Of a stretch of 64,000 nt of DNA, positions 57,501 through 64,000 are shown one piece after another (the stretch's first letter is position 1; the number at the start of each line of letters is the position of its first letter). The stretch is from Tiliqua scincoides (taxonomy: Eukaryota; Chordata; Lepidosauria; Squamata; Scincidae), in NCBI RefSeq assembly GCF_035046505.1, contig NC_089824.1:116509997-116573996 (forward strand). The letters are read 5' to 3'. A program made the position numbers and the translations under genes. A model generated the notes under the pieces. The model searched no databases and was not told the origin of the DNA. It saw only the letters and a list, made by a program, of their open reading frames with translations.

Positions 57501-60500
57501 TTGTAGCAAATAATATTGAGAGTGCAGAATTCTAAACCCAAGCATGTTGTCCGGGTGCACCAAGCAGAGCCTGAGGGATGGGAGGGTGGCTCCACAGCAG
57601 CACCGCAGTGGAAGTTCCATGCTGAAAGGGGTAGCCGACTGCGACACCAGAGATTTTTGCTCATTCACACATGTGCTGCTGCTTAGGCTGTACTAAGCAA
57701 TCACATGGGAGTCTATTGTAAATTGATTTCTGGTGTCGCTGTTCCCCCCCTAGGTGGAGGAGAATGAATTGAGTGCTGAATATAAGCCTGGCTGAGAAAC
57801 ATACTGGCATCGGTGTCATTAATGAAAGGGTGGCTGTTGTGTCCCTGAGAGCCAGTGGCCTTTTGACTCATGAAGCCGCTGTGCCTGAAGGTCAGTTTAC
57901 TGGTGGTTTAGGAAGAGGCCTACAAACAAGCTCTGAGCATCATCTAACTTCTCTTGTTTACAGTGAGATGTGAAGACCTTGGACTTGTTGCTGGGTATAA
58001 AGTGAAAACTGCTTATCTAGCTTTGTTGCTGCTGAGTGTCTGGGTCACAAGCAAATTTGAAAAACTTAGCCTGTGATTCAGATACCTAAACATACTTCCT
58101 GGAAATAACAAGCCCAATACTATGCATGTTTAGTTGGGAGCAGGTCCTAGTGAGTTACGTGCATACGATTGTGGCCCCAGTGTCTTTGGCATGCACTATC
58201 AGATTTACCTGGTTAGGATTATAGTTCTGTTTTCTCAAGATACACAGGATTGCAGCTTTTAGTTTTCCACGTATTTTTGGGAGTAAGTTGAACTTGGTGG
58301 AATTTACCACTGAGTAAGCATTGTCCTGTAAGTGTCTTATGCCAACTAGAACTGTTCCTAACTGCAGTCAGATCCCAGATGGAAACAAAGACCCATGGAG
58401 CTACCTCTGCTATCTTAGAGGTTAGTCTAGCCTCAGGTTTATTTCTCCTAGATAATTTGTCTCTGAGAGTGCTGCCTATACTGAGAGTGCTACGTTGCCA
58501 ATTTTGGCAGTCAGATCATGCATGGGCTCATGTCTGATGTCAGAAGTCAGCACTTATGTAGATGCTGCAAGGTAGCAAAATTCTAAATGGGGTGTTTAAA
58601 TGTGGTTCTTGTCGGGGGTTGTGTGGTTCTACTCTGCAAAGTAATCCTGTAACATTTTTAGTTTAAATTTCATTCTTCAAGAATCTAGTTGGCTTCAGGG
58701 TTCGTCCATTGTTTTGCACTTCTTGTGTGGGAATAATAAAAACTGTAAAGCTCAAATTGTCCTCTTCATAATGGCTTATTCTTTGGTGGTATGATGGGGG
58801 AGGGAGTTTATTTTACAGTCACTTCAGAGTAGAACCATTTTTAAAATGCTAATTATAGTTCAGTGTTGGGGATGGAAAATGTTAATGTTTGAATTTTGAT
58901 GGGGTTTGCCTAGTCACTTGGAAGGCCTGGCAATGTTGGAGATATCCAGTGTGATTGGTCCTCATCAAAAATGGAAGACCTAATGCTGCTTTTCTGTATG
59001 TTGCAGGAGCTTTATTGCAGAAATGACCATTTATGTCAAGCAGCTGGCCAGAAGTAAGTGTTTGTCTTAGTGGGAGTGAGCATCATGGCATAGTTTATAC
59101 AGTCTCAATTGAAAGGTGTTTCATTTGCCATTCAAACCAGTGCTGACAGTGAGTTTCAGGTGCTCCACCTCTGCTGACTGGCATAGATCCTTCTTGGATC
59201 TATGAGAATTTGGAACCAAATCACTAGCTGGTTAGTTAAAATCAGTACAGTTGAGCCCCTGTATCCACGGGTCTGGTATCCCCAAATTCAGTTATACTCT
59301 GATGGCAGGGGCTTCGAACTACCATGCCCATTACATTACCTTTGTTTTATTGTTGAAGCGCTTGCAGCACGGATGCTTAACTGAAGAGCCTGAATGTCAG
59401 TAAGCCTGCACATTAAAGGGCGATTAACATGAAGCAGGAGTTTCTACTTCCTGTTAGTCTTTCCGTAGCATGCAAACAGGTTGCCTGCATGTTTGGGACC
59501 AATTAACCAAGAAGCACCCGTACTGCAAGCGCTTCTGCAGTAAAACATAGGTAATTAGCGCATGGGGCCCGCTATCCATACAGGTGTCCCCTTTATCCAT
59601 GGTTTCTGTATCCATGGTCAGGCCCCTGGAACGGAATCCCTCAGGATACAGGGACTGCCTGTACGTGAAATTCACCTTCTTCACTTCCACCCACTGCATC
59701 ACAGTCCTTATTGTTCTCAAAATTGCTAACACACAACGCTTCAGAAGCCACCTGTGGCAGAATCCCCCTTCTGTATATTTCTTAAAGATACAACAGCCCT
59801 CTGAGATTCTAGACTAACTGTGGACAACCCATAACTCATAGGTTTGAGAGACGTTTTGCTAATGTCCGCATGCAGAATTACCAGAGGTCCCCATGGTATT
59901 TATGGTGGCATAATTAGCATACATGCTGGATTTCGATATTGTGGCCCTTTAAGATAAGGTAGGGCCATTCTTGTGGTTCACTTGCTATCCTGGATTGTCA
60001 TTACTGGTCTAGACCAAAGGCCTCCAAACCCTGGCCCGCAGACTGGATCCAGTGCACCAGAATTATCCTTCCAGGTGTGGCATGGGTGAAACCTTATTCT
60101 TCCACACTGCAGTCTCCAGTTTTGCTGCTGCTTTGCACAAAATTGCATAGGGCAGCCACTTCCCCCAGCAATCAGGGCACAGAGCCTTCTGGAGTGACGG
60201 GTAGTGGAAGTGGCTGCCCAGCGCAAGTTTATGGAAGAATTGGCTGTGAAAATTGAAGTCTGCATCATGGAACGGTGAGACTTTGCCTGCACCGCGCTCG
60301 GAAGACTGTTCCTGGTGCATGCCATGGGCCAGTTTGGAGAGTGCTGGTCTAGATCAGTGCTTTCCAAACCCCAACCCGCGGTCTGGATCTGGGGTTTGGG
60401 GAAATTCCTCCATACCATGAGTGGAGCCAACCATTCTGCCTCTCTGCTGTGTGTATTCTGAGCAGATCTGGGCAGTCGCGTCTGCCCTGATGTCCTATTG

Positions 60501-63500
60501 CACAACCTTCTGGGATGCCAGGTAACAGACATGACTGCCCTGAGTGTCCTGGTGCCCAGATCTACTCAGAATGCATGCAGTGTGGAGGCAAAACAGTAAG
60601 CTGCTGTCTGAATGGGGACTGCTTTTTTGATGGACAGCAGTTGCAAGTTTGGCAACTGCTGTTCTAGATTGTAAACCAAACTGTAGACTGCTGGTCTAGA
60701 CTGTGCTCTGTGGTTCCTTGGCTTCACACCCACAACTTCCAAACCTACTTTGCATGTCTGTTTTGTTCCTGCCAACAGTTTTATAGAACTGCTTACTGAT
60801 GAAAAGTAACATCGGAAGCTTCTAACTTTGCCCGAGCTTGATATTTTCAGTTATTTCCAAACTCTCTGCTTCTTACTGTATGTATAAATTAGACTAACTA
60901 AACAGATAACATCTAAATAAATTACTGATTGTATAACTAGGCTGTGAGCCTACTCCTGAAATCAGAAAGTAATTGTGGAATTACTGATGCCAATTAGGTT
61001 CTAAAGCCTGTTTTCACATAAATAAAATAGAGCTCAGATCAACCGTTTTCAGGCAGCTGGTGATTGTGGTAACACTTGCATTCTTAACCTTATCTTACTA
61101 TGGAAAGAGAACCCGAGTCTATTCTTTATTGGCCACTATCTTATTTTTTGCTTCTGTATTGCAGGAATCTTTGCTCGTGAACACGGTTCTAACAAAAAGC
61201 TGGCAGCACAGTCCTGTGCACTCTCTCTGGTCAGACAGCTCTACCACCTAGGCGTCATTGAGCCTTATTCTGGGCAGACCAAGAAGAAGGAAGGTGAATC
61301 GGTGAGTCCTGTGGGAAATGTCCTACAGTTGGCTGTAGTCTTCAGCAGGTGGTTGATTCAGAATGTGTAGTTTGCTAATGTGAAGTCACCCACCGTTCTA
61401 AGATCATACTAACAGCTGAAAGGTTGGTATGGGGTTTTTATCTGTACAGAACTTAAAATAGTCTCATCTTTGATCTGAGACTATCCTTATGTGGCTTTAT
61501 TTTTTTGGAACTTTGTTTCTGTTAATTCCATAGGTAGAGCCTTATGCAGTCAACCTGACTTCTGATTTGGAAACTCAATTGCAAAAACTCATACAGGAGA
61601 TGAATCTTGAAATTGTACCACCTGTAAGTGCATGATCAAAAATAGTCTGTCCCCACCCCACTCTTCTTTCCTGGTTGAATGAGATTCCGCCACTGTAAAC
61701 AGCAAAATTTTATCTTACTAATTTGCAGCCTTCTGATCCCAGCTGTCCTGCTGTACTTAACATTGGGAAGTTGGCCCACTTTGAACCATCCCAGAAACAG
61801 AATCAAATGGGGGTTGTGCCCTGGTCACCCCCTCAGTCAAACTGGAATCCATGGACCAGCTGCAATATTGATGAGGGTCCTCTGGCATATGTAAGTCTAC
61901 AGTTTGCGTATACTATCATGTGTGTCCTTATGACATATGCTAATAGGGGCCCTATCCTATCCAACTTCCCAAGACTGATACATCCATGTCAATGGGGCGT
62001 GCAGTGCATCCTGACGTGGGGGGGGACACAGTCATGGAGGCCTCCTCACAGTAATAGAATATTTGTTCCCTTACCTTGGGGCTGCATTGCGACTGTATCG
62101 GCACTGGAAAGTTGGATAGGATTGGACCTTCAGTCAGCTTATTTGTAGCAAATTTCAAGAAATGTGTCTTAAAACCTTGTGTTCTTTTTTTTTTTTTTAG
62201 GCCACACCAGAGCAGATAAGCATAGACCTAAAAAGCAATCTCATGTATCAGTTGGAAAATGATCAAGAGTTGCAGAAAGTAAGTGTGCTCACATTTGAAC
62301 TTGTGGAGGCTAATGAAGAGTGATTTTGTTTTACTCAAAGAAAATTGCTAAGATAACATTTTAAGAATGTTATGGTTTAACTGGTTTTAATCTGGTACTT
62401 ACAATTTCACTTGTGGGCTACTGTGGAGTAAAACTCCGCACATCAAGTGGTCTCCCATGAAGCCCATCTTTTCCTCATCTCCCAGTGGTCCCAGATACAC
62501 TGAGTGATCAAGTTTTTTGGAGAAAGATCTGGCTGGAGGCTGGGCTTGGTGCTTGTTTTGTAGACCTGGTTTTCTACCTCTGCTGGAGAAGGATGTCCAT
62601 TCTAGTCTCTGGTCTATCACAGTCTGAACCAACATGATGTGCCCACACACCTTGATTGTCCATTCCATGCTATCTAAAAGCGTGTGAACAGTATATTTGG
62701 GGAGATGAGTCTCCATCTCGGGGGTCTGAAGAAGTGCATGTTATTGGGAGCTTTGGATGGATGGGTTTATTTGTATTTTTATTCTCAGGAGAGAGTCAGC
62801 CATGGGACTTCCAGTTGCCTGGGTTAGGCTGATTATAATCTTACTGAGTATTAATGATGAACCATTTTCTGTTCCAGATTCTTCAAGAGAGGGAAACTTT
62901 ACCTGTGAAGAAGTTTGAGCAAGAGATCTTGGCTGCCATCCACCAAAATTCTGTCGTCATCATCCGAGGAGCCACAGGTTGTGGCAAAACCACTCAGGTT
63001 CCACAGTATATCCTAGATGAATATATCCATAGTGGAAGAGCTGCTGAATGCAACATTGTTGTGACTCAGGTAAAGGGCATATTCGCACACAATATCTGTG
63101 ATTTTACGCAGTACAGTTGTCCCATGTCATCCGTGGTTTGCTGCAGGTGCCAACCCCAGATCTGAAGGGCCTCAGAATGCCTCCCAGACGTACTGGAAGG
63201 TGCTTCTGATCATGTCCGGGAGGTCCTTTGAGGGCTTTCCAAGACCCCAATATCTGTGGAAAATGGTATGGCCCACTGTGTTTGACAATAGTACTTGTTG
63301 GAACTAGTTGCCACAAAATCTATTAATCGGCCAAACCTCAATATACTTAACGCTCCCACTTCATCACATTGTAGGTGTCATATGTACTGTTCCACTATGT
63401 TGCGACACTTATTTCCCAGCCACTGAATTGCCTACCTATTCATGCTCAGGTCTTGTAATGTTAGAAATAGATTTGGTTTTCATTTGTCTAATTGAAATAT

Positions 63501-64000
63501 GAATATAATAATAATAATGACAATAAATCTGAAAAAAATGATTAAATATAATAAATCTGAATATTTTGAGGTGACAAATCAGTGTTATTTGTAGTGCGTA
63601 TATCCTGATTGTTAGGAGTCAGGACAAATGTTAGGAGTCAGGACAAATGTGTTCATTTCCTTAATTTTATGCTAGCCGTTTTAAACAGGTGTTTTGCAAT
63701 AATAAAGATGATGTCAAAAATAAAGGCGATAGGTTGCAAAATGCTAACGTGAACTATTTACATCCTATCTGTGCATGAAGGTTAAAATATGTCATTAGAT
63801 TATTGGCGCCAAAATGGGCATTTGGGTGCTGGGCACATGGGAATTTATCACCCTCAACAGGAACTGTTGCCAAAACTTGGTTTCAATTCAGTGGTTTTCG
63901 TCCATGGGTTTGCTGTAGGAGTTTTGTTGTTCAGCTTCCATATTTAAACTGAAAAAAATTACCTGTACAGCCTCGGAGGATCAGTGCTGTTTCTGTGGCC
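51399..64000 (+). CDS. DHX9: ATP-dependent RNA helicase A, N-terminal part (12 coding exons in window)
   Basis: The CDS joins 51399-51509, 53820-53960, 54983-55100, 55301-55413, 55965-56113, 59007-59053, 61165-61301, 61534-61623, 61729-61890, 62201-62278, 62878-63069 and 63971-64000 (partial). These give 1,368 bp, or 456 codons, all in frame with GT-AG introns. DHX9 is a nuclear DEAH-box helicase that unwinds dsRNA, RNA:DNA hybrids and R-loops and acts in transcription and RNA processing. Visible parts are dsRBD1 (about residues 3-71, with [11 protein letters not shown]), an acidic Gly/Pro-rich linker, dsRBD2 (about 170-250, with [20 protein letters not shown]), the conserved NWNPW segment, and helicase motif I GATGCGKT at about 413-420. 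The final exon opens [10 protein letters not shown], helicase motif Ia. The rest of the helicase core, the OB fold and the RGG tail lie beyond the window. The match to human DHX9 as I recall it is very close outside the linker. Confidence 0.97.
51630..52143. mobile_element. Long GC-rich TIR element in DHX9 intron 1
   Basis: It starts ggtgcaatcctgatcagc and ends gattaggattggact. The interior includes the cgtgccagttcaccaggg and gtaaggg-like modules shared with the other long copies. Confidence 0.7.
52144..53299. other. DHX9 intron 1, middle part
   Basis: Mostly unrecognised sequence, with a GT run at 53089 and a G run at 53105. No conserved exon was found. Confidence 0.5.
53300..53415 (-). mobile_element. 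SINE/LINE tail fragment
   Basis: It begins taataataatactggtattt, followed by atatactgcctttc, the antisense of the common 3' module of lizard SINE/LINE tails. Only about 115 bp is recognisable, in DHX9 intron 1. Confidence 0.5.
53820..53960 (+). CDS. DHX9: DHX9 coding exon 2 (dsRBD1 second half)
   Basis: The acceptor is ttgttacag and the donor is GGG|gtaaaa. It encodes [40 protein letters not shown] and EELPAFG. The NKKDA motif with its two lysines is the RNA-backbone contact of the dsRBD fold. Confidence 0.96.
54340..54817 (-). mobile_element. Internally deleted LINE partner, copy 2
   Basis: This copy is closely similar to 49120-49620 along its length and lies in the same orientation. It is flanked by AATCCCTATAT at 54329-54339 and 54818-54828. 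It sits in DHX9 intron 2. Two full-length copies with independent target duplications show this is a real mobile family. Confidence 0.85.
54983..55100 (+). CDS. DHX9: DHX9 coding exon 3 (linker)
   Basis: The acceptor is cttgcttag and the donor is GTGG|gtaaga. It encodes [39 protein letters not shown] and the first base of an Asp codon. [11 protein letters not shown] is conserved with human. The acidic Gly/Ala-rich part before it is not. Confidence 0.94.
55301..55413 (+). CDS. DHX9: DHX9 coding exon 4
   Basis: The acceptor is acctgctag and the donor is GCA|gtaagg. It encodes [17 protein letters not shown], then [20 protein letters not shown] and A. The [18 protein letters not shown] segment is identical to human. 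Confidence 0.96.
55965..56113 (+). CDS. DHX9: DHX9 coding exon 5 (start of dsRBD2)
   Basis: The acceptor is ctactag and the donor is AG|gtttgc. It encodes [40 protein letters not shown] and [10 protein letters not shown]. It is nearly identical to human dsRBD2, with one Y-to-F change in NQYFQ. Confidence 0.97.
56114..59006. other. DHX9 intron 5
   Basis: A 2.9-kb intron between the two halves of dsRBD2. It includes a degenerate cagtagttctcagactttta hAT-like left end near 56458-56720 and a partial short palindromic element at about 58106-58182. No RNA gene was recognised. Confidence 0.45.
59007..59053 (+). CDS. DHX9: DHX9 coding exon 6
   Basis: This 47-bp exon has acceptor gttgcag and donor gtaagt. 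It encodes [15 protein letters not shown] between split codons. The middle strand of dsRBD2 is preserved. Confidence 0.95.
59248..59661. mobile_element. Tigger-like short element in DHX9 intron 6
   Basis: The ends CAGTTGAGCCCCTGTATCC and GGATACAGGGACTGCCTG form 18-19-bp inverted repeats with TA at both sides (59246-59247, 59662-59663). It is 414 bp and non-autonomous. Confidence 0.85.
60014..60345. mobile_element. hAT-like element, first of a tandem pair
   Basis: It has subterminal inverted repeats aggcctccaaaccctggcc and gggccagtttggagagtg. It is flanked by GGTCTAGA at 60006-60013 and 60346-60353. Confidence 0.75.
60354..60660. mobile_element. hAT-like element, second of a tandem pair
   Basis: It starts tcagtgctttccaaacccc and ends caagtttggcaactgct. 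It is flanked by GGTCTAGA on the left, shared with the first element, and GTTCTAGA at 60661-60668. A further GGTCTAGA occurs at 60693-60700. Confidence 0.72.
61165..61301 (+). CDS. DHX9: DHX9 coding exon 7 (end of dsRBD2)
   Basis: The acceptor is tattgcag and the donor is TCG|gtgagt. It encodes [40 protein letters not shown] and KKEGES. It contains the SNKKLAAQ lysine loop that contacts RNA. Confidence 0.97.
61534..61623 (+). CDS. DHX9: DHX9 coding exon 8
   Basis: The acceptor is ttccatag and the donor is CCT|gtaagt. It encodes [20 protein letters not shown] and [10 protein letters not shown], the linker from dsRBD2 to the helicase core. Confidence 0.94.
61729..61890 (+). CDS. DHX9: DHX9 coding exon 9
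   Basis: The acceptor is atttgcag and the donor is TAT|gtaagt. It encodes [40 protein letters not shown] and [14 protein letters not shown]. The [14 protein letters not shown] block is identical to human. Confidence 0.96.
61944..62130. mobile_element. GGGCCCAAT-terminus MITE in DHX9 intron 9
   Basis: It starts near aggggccctatcctatcc and ends ttggataggattggacct. It has the same body as the other four copies, with a G run at 62021 in the middle. Confidence 0.75.
62201..62278 (+). CDS. DHX9: DHX9 coding exon 10
   Basis: The acceptor follows a long T tract and the donor is AAA|gtaagt. It encodes [20 protein letters not shown] and DQELQK, matching human ATPEQISMDLKNELMYQLEQ. Confidence 0.95.
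62878..63069 (+). CDS. DHX9: DHX9 coding exon 11 (Walker A / motif I)
   Basis: The acceptor is tgttccag and the donor is CAG|gtaaag. It encodes [40 protein letters not shown] and [20 protein letters not shown], then [12 protein letters not shown] is the ATP-binding P-loop of DEAH helicases. Confidence 0.97.
63114..63290. mobile_element. Tigger-like fragment in the last visible DHX9 intron
   Basis: It starts TA-cagttgtcccatgtcatcc-gtgg and contains internal Tigger-class segments. The right terminus is eroded or missing. Confidence 0.6.
63971..64000 (+). CDS. DHX9: DHX9 coding exon 12 (cut by window end)
   Basis: The acceptor is ctgtacag at 63963-63970. The last 30 bases of the window encode [10 protein letters not shown], the motif Ia segment that follows VVTQ in human DHX9. 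The exon continues beyond the window. Confidence 0.94.

Noticed and set aside
1-64000. Endogenous retrovirus or other LTR element
   Set aside because: All reverse-transcriptase sequence seen belongs to non-LTR families (CR1 and one other LINE). No paired LTRs or gag/env-like frames were recognised.

Overview
The window looks like vertebrate nuclear DNA, most likely from a squamate reptile (lizard or snake). Two orthologous, intron-rich genes lie head to tail on the + strand in the same order and orientation I recall for human chromosome 1q25: NPL (N-acetylneuraminate lyase) and then DHX9 (RNA helicase A). The repeats fit a reptile: CR1 LINE tails, a second LINE family, a tRNA-derived SINE, and very many short non-autonomous hAT-like, Tigger-like and Harbinger-like DNA elements. 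The species cannot be named from the sequence alone.

Layout. Bases 1 to about 27,000 are intergenic and repeat-rich. They hold DNA-transposon derivatives, CR1 and LINE fragments, a broken Myb/SANT-like coding remnant near the left end, and a 52-bp minisatellite at 26.5-27.0 kb. Bases 27.1-45.4 kb hold NPL: a weak candidate upstream exon, 11 coding exons (921 bp including the stop, 306 residues) and a poly(A) signal. Bases 45.4-49.9 kb are intergenic repeats. Bases 49.96-50.56 kb are a CpG-rich promoter with two NRF1-like motifs. DHX9 runs from there to the right edge. Twelve coding exons are visible, encoding 456 in-frame codons from dsRBD1 through dsRBD2 to helicase motif I, and the last exon is cut by the window end.

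The two genes do unrelated jobs. NPL splits sialic acid in the cytosol, and DHX9 unwinds RNA and RNA:DNA hybrids in the nucleus. They are neighbours but not an operon.

The most notable signals are around the NPL start exon. A LINE fragment with a perfect 13-bp target-site duplication sits just upstream of that exon's splice acceptor, apparently separating it from a good branch-point match. Immediately downstream, a 608-bp segment carrying the start codon and donor is tandemly duplicated with a single base difference. Other points of interest are a 97-bp-arm hairpin in an NPL intron, internally deleted LINE partners sharing the LINE 3' tail, and hAT-like elements with recognisable 8-bp target-site duplications. 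I found no endogenous retrovirus, CRISPR array or clearly novel protein system.
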